A stretch of 64,000 nt of DNA from assembly GCF_958979055.1 (NCBI RefSeq), contig NC_084887.1, positions 34,574,620 through 34,638,619 on the forward strand. The letters are read 5' to 3'. Each line of letters starts with the position of its first letter. Positions within the stretch are counted from its first letter, which is position 1. This document shows positions 50,503 to 61,440 of the stretch, piece after piece. Made by a program: the position numbers and the translations under genes. This DNA comes from Alnus glutinosa. Its lineage: Eukaryota > Streptophyta > Magnoliopsida > Fagales > Betulaceae. The notes beneath the pieces were generated by a model. That model was not told the origin of the DNA. It ran no database searches and was given only the letters and a program-made list of their open reading frames with translations.

Positions 50503-51430
50503 GTTCTTGTTCTCGGTTTTCGAGTCTTGAAGATCGTTTCGTCGTTGTTAGAAGCAAACTTCTCGCGATTGTAAGGAAAACTACAGTACAGAAGCCTTTT
50601 TCTTTGGTGGTACTCTTTTTGTGGATGAGGCTGCAGAAATGGGTCCAAATCCAAATCCAAATGCATAGAAGAGGATAGGAAATCTGTATTCAACTGCCAG
50701 ATTCTCGGGAGAGTATAATATCGGCTCGATTGTGAAGTAGCATTCTTGTTTTGTGTTTAGGGATTGGAAGCAAGTGAAAGAAAAGACAACACGGAAACAA
50801 AGACTGGACTCTACACTCTATAATAGTATATATGATACATGAAATATAAAATAACTTCTTTTTCTTTTTCTTTTTCTTTTTCTTTTTCTTTTTATATTTT
50901 ATAAAAAAGAAAGGGAAAAGGAAATTACATAGAAGGTTGGTCTTTCTCACTATCTTTCTTTAAAGACACTACATAGAAGGTGGGTCTTTCCCACTACAAT
51001 TAATATTGCTTTTACTTTGTTGATCCCGATTATGTTTTATTCACCCAAAAAATTGTATGGGGGAATGAGTTGATTGGCCGGCCGCCGACGAATAGCAATT
51101 GATGGGAGAATTAAGTAACCCACTAAAATGAATATATAACAAGACAGGATGTTAGAGTCAAATGTTATCAATTTACATAATAATTAGTAATTAATATTAT
51201 GATAAATCATGATGATAAATTGAAGATAATATATAATGTAATTAGAAAAAAGATATAGATATTTGTACACATGTATTAGCAAAAAGATTAATATCATGAT
51301 CATCAAATTATTCTTAATTAGTATGTGTTATATCCATATGGAATATGATTTTTGCACACTTACACTTTGAAAATAAAAATTCTACATCTTTCGATTTTGT
51401 TTTTCGAACTCAGCTTAATTTTTGTTTCAG
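50503..51430. promoter_or_regulatory. Upstream region of the CCCH gene
   Basis: This is the probable promoter and 5' leader of the minus-strand CCCH gene. The part from about 50630 to 51430 has a diverged copy at 22175-22840. It contains a TCTTTT-type microsatellite at about 50855-50893. No individual regulatory site can be defended. Confidence 0.5.
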
Positions 51431-52205
51431 TTTTGAAATTCCCAATACCCAAGCAACATCTAGAGGGGGTGAATAGGTGTTTGCAGACAATCACAACAAT
51501 TTAAAAATCTCACAACCATTCAAGTCAAAGTTAGATCATAGAGCTCTGGTCGAAATCTAGTCGAAGACTGTATTTACATAAACCTTTGGTCAATATCTAG
51601 GTGAATCCCGTTCGATGAGGACTACTCAAGGCATAAAGGTTAAGGCCTTTCTGCTTAAAAAGAAGTGACCAAATTAAGGTCCTAGGTGGCCCTTAGGGAT
51701 CTAGTATGGTATAAATATAATGAAATGCATAGAAAGTATGAAGTTTGTACTCGAAGGAAGTTTATACTCAAGCCTAAGTTGTAAGAATAAACTTACCGAC
51801 TATGTACTATTTTACAAAATCATGATATGTATGTTTTATTTGAGTCCTATTATTTGAATACAAGTATAAATGTATTTTACAATGTTTTACATGTGTATTA
51901 TATGGAAAATGATTTATGAAAATAGGTTGGGATTTGAAAGGAAAATATAATTTGGGAAAAAGATGATGATATGTGATAAAGTATGATGTTATGTTATGAA
52001 TACATGTGAAAGCCCAACGATTAAGTGAGAATTATACGCAAAACACCCCATGTTAGGATTATAGAAATAACGTTACTTAACAACCCAACGGTTAAGTTGG
52101 GTTATACACTTAACATTTCAAATTTATAAGATTAAGAAAATAGTAGAAAACACAACCTGCAGTTAAGTGGGGGAGTATGCTTAACAAACTCCAGCGGTTA
52201 AATGG
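51431..52205. repeat. Repeat-rich spacer with tandem units
   Basis: Near 51455 there is 'ctagagggggtgaatagg', wording common at the ends of plant LTR elements and probably a relic. From about 52010 there are diverged tandem units of roughly 60-65 bases. Each has 'caacggttaagt.gg' followed by 'tat.cttaaca', and there are four in all. The fourth is interrupted by the Cassandra element and resumes after it. Confidence 0.5.
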
Positions 52206-52730
52206 TGTAACAACCCACCTCCAACGACACAATATTGTTAGCTTTTGGCTCTCTCGAACCATACTTCTCAAGAAGTCATCCATCATGGTACTAGTCTCGC
52301 ATTAGCACGCTTAACTGCTGAGTTCTGATAGGTTCATGACTATCACAACTTTAAATTTGATAAGCACATCATCATTCTCATACTAAGACAATGTGAAGCA
52401 TCACAATCACCCATCTTGAGATCTAGTGTCCCCGCTGGAGACCCTCATGAACTTGTGTACGCTCCCGCCATCTCTGGCTAGGCAATGACTATGATACGAT
52501 TTATAATGACCTACTCCCAACGACACAATATTGTTCGCTTTTAGCTCCCCCAAACCAGACTTTTTAGGAAGTCACTCATTCTAGTATTACTCCCGCATAA
52601 GCACGTTCAACTGTAGAGTTTTGATAGGTTCATGACTATCATAGCTTTAAAATGTGTTGTGTAAAGAATGGTGGGAATATACATATAAGCACATCTATAT
52701 TTCTATACCCAGATAATGTGGAACGTCACA
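52206..52730 (-). mobile_element. Cassandra TRIM with 5S-rRNA-like LTRs
   Basis: A miniature LTR element on the minus strand. Its 5' LTR is about 52502-52730 (229 bases) and its 3' LTR about 52206-52405 (200 bases). The internal part is only 96 bases, with a recognisable but diverged tRNA-iMet primer-binding site next to the 5' LTR. On the minus strand the 3' LTR contains 'cagttaagcgtgct', then 'gcgagactagtaccatgatgg' in pieces and 'tgacttcttgagaagt'. This is the conserved 5S rRNA-derived block that defines Cassandra. Flanks 'aatgg' and 'agtgg' are a one-mismatch target duplication. The LTRs have diverged clearly, so it is old. It is non-coding, as all Cassandra elements are. Confidence 0.85.
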
Positions 52731-53697
52731 AGTGGAAGTATAAATACACTTATCTATGTGAGAGGAAAAGTATTTTATGTGAAAAATGTTGAGCATGTTA
52801 GTATATGTTTTATGTGAAATAACTCATGCAATATGATGTGTATTGTTTTGTGTTTTAAGCTGATGTTTTCATTATCATGATACGAACTGTTTTACTGCTC
52901 CATATTATGGGATGTGGAGTTAGACATTTAGTAAAGAAAATTAAGATGTTTTTATTATATGTACATAAACTTCTCTATTCTATGTGGTTTGTGAAACAAC
53001 TATAATGTTTATTAAAATCATTTGTGAAAACCTTGCATGAATAGATGTTTGGTAAACACTACTTAAAGGTATTTTTCAAAGATAAAAAAGGGGCTCAAAA
53101 TATTAAAATGACATTATGCTTAAACTTGTTAAGCCATTGACTCACACATCCACTTGTAAAATTACAGTAGTTTTACAAATCCGGTTGTGATGAGAATGAG
53201 GATGCAAATCCGTATGCGTGTCTAAATTATTGTTCATGAGGATGACATGAAGCCCGCACGCTGCACTTGATGCAAATCCATATGAAGTTAACCCTATTAT
53301 ATATTTCCTTATACACAATTTCAAGTATATCATAATACCCTAGTGCAAACAAAAAACAAATGGTTAAGGGATGAAATAATAAGCCTTAATTAATTCAGAC
53401 AATCCCACGATCATGATAAATCAAATTAACCCTAAATTCCACCTTTAAAGGACAATTTAGCTATTATATGACAACTAGTATTAAAGAGTAATGTTATACG
53501 TAAGACTTTTATGGCGTAGTGTAATTTAACCATATTGGATAAATTGAATCCATCCGAATAAGCAAAAAGTGCGTACAAAACTTTGAGCTCTATTATTGTG
53601 TATTCATATATAAATAGACTTTATTAATGTATATACAAATTATTTGGCAGCACAACCGGTCAAAATTGACTGTCCAAAAAACTTTTGGTGTATAAAT
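52731..53697. other. Spacer, no gene seen
   Basis: AT-rich spacer between two LTR-type elements. It contains no recognisable gene. Confidence 0.5.
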
Positions 53698-55257
53698 TGT
53701 TAAATAAAATGGAAGAGATAGAAGGGAAGAAGAGAACACGAATTGAATGAGAGAAAATGACAACATTGCTTCTTATTTCATTGAGTGCTTTTGATTACAA
53801 AAGATATGAATATATAGGCTAATAGAGTGGAGCACATCTCACACAATCAGGAAATATTAAAGTGGAATATATTGAGGAAATCAGGTAGGAAAATAAGGAA
53901 AGATATTGGAGAGGAAATCAATGAGATATTCTTGATATGCTGCAACGGCTCTTTATTCTCTAACACTCCCCCGCAAACTGATGGGAGGAACTTCCTTCAG
54001 TTTGTCTTCTGCGTCGGATCATCATCATGAAACCTTTTTTTTTTTTTTTTTTTTTTTGGTGTGTGTATTGGCCCAGGTTTGTAAACTGTACCTCAAAGGC
54101 TAAAAATAAAGCTAAGTATGGGCCAAAAGAAATTAAAGACAGGCTTGGGTTTTGAAACATTACCACAAACAAGAGATTGGGCCAACAATTGGCCAAAGAG
54201 AAGAGGGCTAACTATGGGCTTAAATGAGCTTGGGCCTTTGAACATTTGCCTTAAACTAGAAATTGGGACAACAATTGGCCAAAGAGAAAACAGCCAACAA
54301 ATAGCTTAAATGGGCTTGAGCCTTTGAACATTTACCTCAAGCTCGAAATTGGGCCACCAATGGGTCAAAGAAAAGAAGGGCCAGCTATGGGCCAAAGAGA
54401 GAATTTCCTTCTTTTTTTTTTTTCTTTTTTTTTGGCAATATCTTCTTCATAGTACAACACAAGACAAAACAAATAAAAGAAAAATGGACTAAAAAAAAAC
54501 GTTGATAGACAAGAAATAAAACCAAAAAAAAAAAATAACTGTAACTTGTGGACGACCTTAGGAGAAGAGTTCACAGTGGATGGAGAAGGCACGGAAACTG
54601 GAGGATTCGTGGCTAGAGACGGTGCCAGAGGTGGGAGACTTGGCCAGTGGAGAAGTTGTCGAGGAAGGATGCTGGAAAAGACGCCGGAGGTGGTGCTGCA
54701 GTGGAGCACACAAACTTTGCGGCAAGGGATTGTGATATGCATTTTTTTTTTATTATTATTTTGAATGAAAGAGAGAAAATTTTGGGAGATGGAGATGAAA
54801 ACTGAGATAGATTAGAAACTATGAGAGTTTCTATGTGGATGGAGTTGGGATGTTTGGAGTGGCAAAGATGAAGCTCTATTTTTAGGCAGAACCATGTGAT
54901 GGGTGAGAGGTGTTTGATAAAAGAGCTGAAAGAGTATGCTGCAGCGAAAAAGAAACCAAGATCGTGAGGTGTTAGCTAAAGGACTCTGATACCATGTTAA
55001 ATAAAATGGAAGAGATAGAAAGGAAGAAGAGAACACGAATGAGAGAAAATGACTAAATTGCTTCTTATTTCATTGAGTGCTTTTGATTACAAAATATATG
55101 AATATATAGGCTAATAGAGGGGAGCACATCTCACACAATCAAGAAATATTAAAGTGAAAAATATTAAGGAAATCAGGTAGGAAAATAAGGAAAGATATTG
55201 GAGAGAAAATCAATGAGATATTCTCGATATGCTGCAACGACTCTTTATTCTCTAACA
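53698..55257 (-). mobile_element. Non-autonomous LTR element, whole ends, no genes
   Basis: A complete but gene-less LTR element on the minus strand. Terminal repeats are 53698-53965 and 54995-55257, about 265 bases each, starting TGTTAAATAAAAT and ending CTCTAACA. The primer-binding site TGGTATCAGAGTCC (iMet type) lies next to the 5' LTR (54981-54994). A polypurine tract (seen on the plus strand as 'actcccccgc') adjoins the 3' LTR. A perfect 5-base target duplication 'taaat' flanks both ends. The internal kilobase holds about three diverged tandem units of 85-90 bases ('aattggccaaagaga', 54110-54390) and no gag or pol. The LTRs differ at roughly 15 sites by eye, so it is moderately old. Confidence 0.88.
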
Positions 55258-56663
55258 TAAATCAACTGGATATATATCCATCAAATAGTCACTGCCTCTT
55301 ACAATCTTTTCTAGGTCGTGCTTCAAAGCCCCCTCCTACTCTCTTCTCAATTGAATAAGGCATGTAAGTTCCTAAGATTCTATCCCACAAAACAAAGAAT
55401 GGCCGCGAGAAGTTGTATTTGCTACCGTAGAGCTGGTGGTGGACATCGTGATCCATAGGCGGTGTTATTTTTAAAAAGAACATGGAGGATATTCCCCAGA
55501 ATCCATAATCCGCAGTGATCATCCACTGTTTTGATGGTTGCGAAGGAGAAGAAGAAGATAGAGGCTCGAGGGGACATACCAGAGAGGAGGAAAGACAATG
55601 CCCCACCGATAGTGTCTAAAATAAGTCCCTCCAAGGGATGGTTGTATAGAGCTCCAAAAGCATAAGGGACTACAAGCTTGTGGTGCTGAGAATGAATATT
55701 TCTGTATAAAAATATGTTGTGGTGCATGTACCTATGCATGAAATATTGCCATGTGTCTAAAACCAGCATGGCAATGAAGAATTGCGTTCCCAGCTCAAAG
55801 AGGGAAGGGCATGAATCTTTCGTTGCTAGCTCCACTATCATTTCCTGTGACCTGCAATATTAGCAAATAACATCAAAACCCAGGATAAAAAAGTTATATC
55901 TCATGTTAAACCCCCCCAATACTTATAATTAAGCATCAAAGCAAGAATTTTCTTCCTAGACGAAGATTACTAGTTGGGTCATGATCTCACTTCTTGCATT
56001 TGGATTTGCCAACTATTTTGTAGAAACATAAACTAGTAAAATTAAGGAAATCAAAGCTGTAATCAAATGACATCCCTTAGGTGTAATACCACCTTCATCA
56101 CCATAATCACATTACAAATCCAAGGATAATAAGTCTGTAAATTCTAATACATCCATAGATATAATTTTTTTGATACCACGTCCAAGCAATTTGAATTAAC
56201 GGCTTAAATGTTGTGTGTGTGTGTGTGTGTGTGTGTTTTTCCAGGTATAAACGTACACCACCTTCTTAATTGTTCTTTTCTTTATTTTATTTTTCTCCAT
56301 CTAAACATATACATGAGGCCTAGTTAAATAGAAGAAGGGATTTTTTTTTTTTCAGACATAAAGTCTCGTTAATCAAGATTCCCAAGTTTAATTTACAAAC
56401 TGGCTAAATTGAAAATAACCTAACGAAAAATAATTCATGGAGAGAAATGTTGCAAGTAAAAGCCATTTGAATTAACAATAAATAATCTTGTTTGAACTCT
56501 ATGATGTAGTGACATAATTATTTGGTAGGTGATTGTCAAGAAAGCATTCAATTTACGACCTTGAAAATTTGGATAATATATATCCATTTTATTTGAAATT
56601 GAGATCAAGATCATGTTCCAATGATGGCTATTGAGTCTTAAGTCTATATGCAGAGAAATACTA

Positions 56664-57153
56664 GGGCCTCGTTTGGTTCGTGGAATGGTCATTCCATTAG
56701 GAAAATGAATAGTTATTCTTTGGAATAGAAGGTGGTGAAATAGAATCATATTCTTTTGTTTGGTAATAACTCACATATTTTAATCGGAATTCAAAAAATA
56801 TTACTAAAAAAACCCTACCTTATATATGTATATATATATCTAAAAAAATCAAATTAAAAAAAAAAAACCAAAAAAAAAAAATTGAAATAAATTGGTGGGT
56901 GGCGGACCACCCATTGGGGTGGCTGGCCACCCACCGTTGAACCGGAGGTGGCCGTAGCCACCCCCGATGTACTCTGGTGGTGGCCAGCCACCCCTGACGA
57001 GAACTACAGGCCACCCCCAGTTGCTCCGGGGGTGGTGTGACCACCCTGAGTGGTCGGCCAACCACTTTGGGTTTTAGTTTTTCTTCTTCTTCTTCTTCTT
57101 TTTTTCTTTTTTTTTTTTTAAAAAAAATAGATTTGAAAGAAAATAAAAAATGA

Positions 57154-57187
<34 letters not shown>

Positions 57188-57312
57188 ATGTAGTCTTTAC
57201 CCTAAGAAATAGCTATTCCTCTAATTTTTTAGAGAAATAAGTATTAAAATGGTTATTCCATAGAAATAATTATTCCATTCTAAATGCCTATTCTGCGAAC
57301 CAAACGGGGCCT
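56664..57312. mobile_element. Harbinger/Tourist-type MITE with GC-rich interior
   Basis: The terminal inverted repeats are GGCCTCGTTTGGTTCG at the left and GGCCCCGTTTGGTTCG read from the right on the other strand. The inverted similarity extends into 'ggaatgg' and 'ggaata' motifs. Flanking 'tag' and 'taa' fit a three-base TWA-type duplication. The interior (about 56890-57070) is unusually GC-rich, with repeated 'gggtggc' and 'gccaccc' words, and is followed by a G run near 57166-57185. There is no transposase. It lies in the intron of the SBH pseudogene. Confidence 0.7.
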
Positions 57313-57317
57313 AAGGG

Positions 57318-57685
57318 TACTAAATGTTTTACTAAGAGATGGGTGCCAAAATGATATAGAGCTTATTCATTATAGATGATCAAAACAATTAATAAAAAAA
57401 AAATGTTACAAGTGCCAATGAATAAGCTCCACGTACATCATTTTAATACCCATCTCTTAGTAAAAGATTTGATACATTGCCACCCCAAGACATAACTCCT
57501 GACCACCTTTACCCATATGGCAACTTTTACTTTTTTTTTTTCTTTAGAAAAAAAAATCCTAAAGCTAGCTAAGGGACCACCTTGCCAATGTAGCAAGGTG
57601 GTCAAAAATTATGTCTTAGGTGGCAAAAAGATGTGGCAAAGTGGTCAAAAGTTATGTCTTGAGTGGCAAAAAGATCATATCTCAT
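57318..57685. mobile_element. Imperfect inverted-repeat element
   Basis: Two nested inverted matches are visible. 'tttactaagagatggg...cttattcat' (57328-57373) pairs with 'atgaataag...cccatctcttagtaaa' (57418-57467). 'ccaagacataactcctgaccacc' (57485-57507) pairs with later copies of 'ggtggtcaaaaattatgtctta' (57596-57620 and 57640-57662). It looks like a decayed MITE-like or Mutator-like non-coding element. Confidence 0.5.
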
Positions 57686-58924
57686 ATGAGAAATATGCTA
57701 GAGGTAGAAATTGTGGGTTGTAGAACAAGAGGAAAAAGAAATGTTGGGTATTGGAAGCTAGCTAGGCGAAAAAGATGATGAAATCCAAACAACGTATTCA
57801 CCATGCTTTCATATATATATATATGATATAGTCGTGGTACGTGGTGCTGATTTTGCGAGTAACATGCTTTCATATGGTTTTGTAATTCAAAAACTAATGA
57901 TTTCTAGTCTCTCTCTTGTGTCTTGCAACGAGTATAACAATTCGAAAGGCTTGTATTCATCTATGACGTTATGTGGTGAAACCAGGTTCTCACTCTTTGG
58001 GTCTAAGACGGTCTGGAATCGAAGGCAAAGGCACATGAATTGTGCTGCAAAGTGTGTTTCAAGTGTGAAGTACGTCCCCCACGTTGTTTGGGCTTGAGAA
58101 TGAGAATGTTTTATATATATATATATTCGCATTCTTCTTGATACAACGTGTTTCAAAGCCTTAATGACAATGAACCTATTAAAATTCTGCAATTAAGTGT
58201 ACTGATGCAATAGTATGTAGTATCCGGACGAGTGACATTTTGAAAAATCTGTTTCAAGAAAGTAAAAAACGAGCAATATTATTATATCGTTAGGATGAAT
58301 CGTTACATTCAGGCAAAATTGTTGTTGTGGCCATAAGACTGATAGATGGAGGCACAACCAATAAGAAACAGCCAACAATAAAGTGGGGAGTTGTCGTGAC
58401 AGGGTTTGGTCAATCTTGATGTCTTAATTCTACGATAATCTTCTTGAAGGTGCCAGGCGCTGTGGAAGGCTGGAAGCTATAATATTGCAACAGTTAAGGC
58501 AATACAGACATGATGGGTGCGTCAAAATGTGAATCTTGAAAATCCCGATGAAGGCATGCATGGACATGAATCTGCTTTGTTGGTCTCAAGAAGGAACCGT
58601 TGGACATAAAGGATGCACTGTCTGACTCATTCGACTTTGGTGCACACAATTCATCCAACTTGTTTGCACCTATACCAGAATCTCCATTAACTAGCAAGAA
58701 AGCAGGAGGTTTTGCAATTACAATGGAAAAAATTCATGAACAAGTTGTCATGTGTGAGTCTTGGTTAATTGTATTTGTCTTGTGACTCTTGTGACATGTA
58801 TTTTGACCGTTGACATTCCTGGTATTTATGAAGGTTGTTGAATTTTAAGTCTATATATAGTGGAGAGGTGAGAGTTCAGATCAAGTTATTTTGTGTTAAT
58901 TTACTAATTATTATTAAAGAAAAT

Positions 58925-59360
58925 TTCACTTACCACTCCTGATTTTTTGTTACTTTTAATTATACCCATAAATTTTAAAAAGTATCAATTTAGTGTATCA
59001 ATTTTTCAATTTTTTCCAATTTCATCTATCCGTAAGTTGGAATTTCCGTTAAATTCTGTCAAAATTCTCAAAATATATATTTTTTTTTTCCTAAAAAAAT
59101 ATTAAAAAAAAATCAAAGATTCAGGCATAGGTAATTTTGCAAATTCCGTTAAATTCTAACCAACACCTAAATCTTTGCAATTTTTTTTCTCTTTTTTTTT
59201 TTCATTAAAAAAATGTATTTTAAGAATTTTGACACCCATCCGTTATAATTTACCTGAAAATTCTAATAGATTGATGAAATTGAAAACAGTTGAAAGAACG
59301 ATACAATAAATTGACATTTTTTAAAGTTTATCAGTATGATTGCAAAAGTAATAAAAGAAG
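58925..59360. mobile_element. Palindromic MITE, second copy
   Basis: An AT-rich, largely self-complementary element. Its left arm 'aaaaagtatcaatttagtgtatc' in pieces, 'tttttccaatttcatc' and 'ggaatttccgttaa' is answered by 'gaaattctaata', 'gatgaaattgaaaa' and 'aataaattgacattttttaaa' at the right. It shares wording and layout with the interrupted copy at 16609-17985. It lies in the SBH pseudogene intron and has no coding capacity. Confidence 0.6.
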
Positions 59361-59744
59361 TTTTTCTTATTATTATTAGAGCGGTTGTACAAGGCTCCCC
59401 TTTATATATCTATCTCCTTCTCTTATTAATGTGCCTTTGTTGTGGCAAAACAACTTGAAAAAGAAAAAGAAAAGAAAAAAATCATAAACATAGCATAACG
59501 TACCTTGAACAAGATTATGGCAACAGCAGCCTGAATTGTTTGTTGAAGAAGCACGCCTTTAACAACGGTGTGCTTGGAAACCGGGTTCTTCGCATTTTCT
59601 TCTTTTCTTGAATGCAGCCTATAATTTTCTGATCATCCACACAAAACGTAGACTCCGGAGTGTGCCCATGCAATACACCAATATTGGCACAAGAGTACCC
59701 AATAATTCATCTGATACCCCAAAAGATCCAAAATCCATTGCCCA

Positions 59745-61290
59745 TCTACCCCAAAACATCATATTAATTATATATATTATCTCTATGGAGTTATGTATTG
59801 AACAAAATTACTCCTCCAATCCCTATTTGCTTTTGGAATTGGAGTTTCTGCCTCTCTCCTCCCTCATCTTTTTTTTGTACTTAATTCTCTCAAAATGGTA
59901 GCTAGTGTTGATAATAGGTTGGTGGGGGCAGAACGAAGCAAAAATGAGAGGAAGAGAAGAGGTGAATGGGACGTCAAAAGCGGGAAAATGGAGTGCCAGA
60001 ATTGTATTTATTTGTAAATTGGGGGGCTGGAAGCTGGATATATAGAGAAGTCAACCTTTGCAAGTCGATCTGTGGTCCTTCATGAATCATGATCACTGAC
60101 AAATTTAATTATCGATCAATGAATAGCTTAAATCTGACATTGATTACTTTGTACTGGAGGGAGAGTAGTATCAATAGGCTATATATATTCCTAAATATAG
60201 ATGAAAACCCTCTCCCTCTAGAATGAATTTTTATTTTCATCTTCAATTGTTCAGATTTTTTCACTTCATCTCCACTGATAGACAGAAACTATTTCATTAT
60301 CAATAATTTCAATTCTATTAATTTAGTGGTACCAATAATGATGGTGAATAGATAATATTTGTTGGGCAAGCGGACCCGATACCCGGTTCATCAATCAACC
60401 GACTCAAGAATAACTGCATGGTACCATATTGGATTCCTTCATTTGACACGTCAATGACTGTCCCCATAATTCTTGACATGAGGCAATCGCTTGATAGGAG
60501 CCGTGGATGTAAATGAATATTTGCAACAAGAAAGTCTCCAATGAAAGCATAACACGTGGCAAATGATTACAGTAAAATCTGCTATATATAAAGAGCGACA
60601 TACATAAAGTAAAAAAATGCTTTTATCTTTTTTCTTTATATACTACCTTTACTTTTCCTAAAATTAGTCTATTTAAATTATTTTAACTGAAGTATCGGAG
60701 TTATATCCCTGACTCATTCTAATAAGCTTTTTAGCTAATTAAGTTTTTCAACTTCTTCTCACTTTACTAATATTTCTGATCTACCTCGACACATGATAAG
60801 TATTATAACAATATTGATCGATGTGTTTTTATCATACCACATCCTAAAAAGAAATAGCCCCAAAAGAATTTTTACATACCTAAAGTTTGTTAATTTTTTT
60901 TTTAAAAAAAAAACAAAAATATTAATAAACAATTTAAAATATATCATATTTTTTAAAATACAAAAATAATTTTCACTTTCGCGTCACATTAAAATAGATT
61001 TTCAAATAAAAAAAATACCCTTTAAAATTGATTAACAAACGTACCAAAAAATTTATACAATAAAAAATTTCTCTAGATTTTTTTTTTTTTTTTGGGGGGG
61101 ATTTTTTTTACTTTGTATTCTTAGTAAATAATTATGAGAGTGCCCAGATGAGTGAACCTTTCTGTGTCCCCTAAAATATCTTTCTTTTCCTAAACCCTAA
61201 GAAGTGGGGGTCCCACACTCCCACCCACGGGCCACGACCGAGAGATACAGAGAGACAATGCAAAGAGACTTGGGGAAATTCCTTTTAACT
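59745..61290. other. Spacer between SBH relic and NRP gene
   Basis: AT-rich spacer with homopolymer runs (for example T and G runs near 61079-61100). No gene was recognised. The last few hundred bases are the NRP promoter region. Confidence 0.5.
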
Positions 61291-61298
61291 TCCCTTCG

Positions 61299-61313
61299 TA
61301 TAAAATATAAATA
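61299..61313 (+). promoter_or_regulatory. Possible TATA box of NRP
   Basis: TATAAAATATAAATA lies about 130 bases before the NRP start codon, a plausible TATA element for that gene. Support is sequence and position only. Confidence 0.4.
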
Positions 61314-61440
61314 ACCACCAAAGCAACCTTGTATTCTCTTTGAAAACCCTTTAGCCGATCTCTGTCTCTGGTGCCTATAAAGCGCCTCATCGCTGAGCTT
61401 GCCGTTTCCCTCACTTTCCCGAGAAAGTTTAGGGTCAGAA

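Larger units (their letters stand above)
55289..59738 (-). pseudogene. SBH: Sphingoid-base C4-hydroxylase (SBH) pseudogene
   Basis: SBH enzymes are ER membrane di-iron hydroxylases that turn sphinganine into phytosphingosine. Here exon 1 (59738-59504) and exon 2 (55851-55289) show clear SBH similarity: Ser-Asp-Glu-Leu-Leu-Gly-Thr, Val-Leu-Leu-Gln-Gln, Leu-Asp-Thr-Trp-Gln-Tyr-Phe and Trp-Asp-Arg-Ile-Leu-Gly-Thr-Tyr-Met-Pro-Tyr. All three histidine boxes are present (His-Arg-Tyr-Met-His-His, His-Ser-Gln-His-His, His-Asp-Val-His-His). The frame is broken four times: a slip near 59655-59672, a TGA at 59633-59635, a slip between about 55851 and 55800, and four extra bases at 55451-55454 just before the last His box. 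The splice junction itself is preserved. The 3.65-kb intron holds MITEs. It is most likely a decaying gene copy. Sequencing error could explain one break but hardly four. Confidence 0.85.

Noticed and set aside
54365-54764. Frames on both strands inside the 53.7-55.3 kb LTR element
   Set aside because: Low-complexity, no gag, pol or host domain. The element appears non-coding.
61399-61440. Upstream in-frame ATG for the NRP gene
   Set aside because: The extra 14 residues do not match the family N-terminus, and Met-Leu-Ala-Asp-Lys fits the conserved start.
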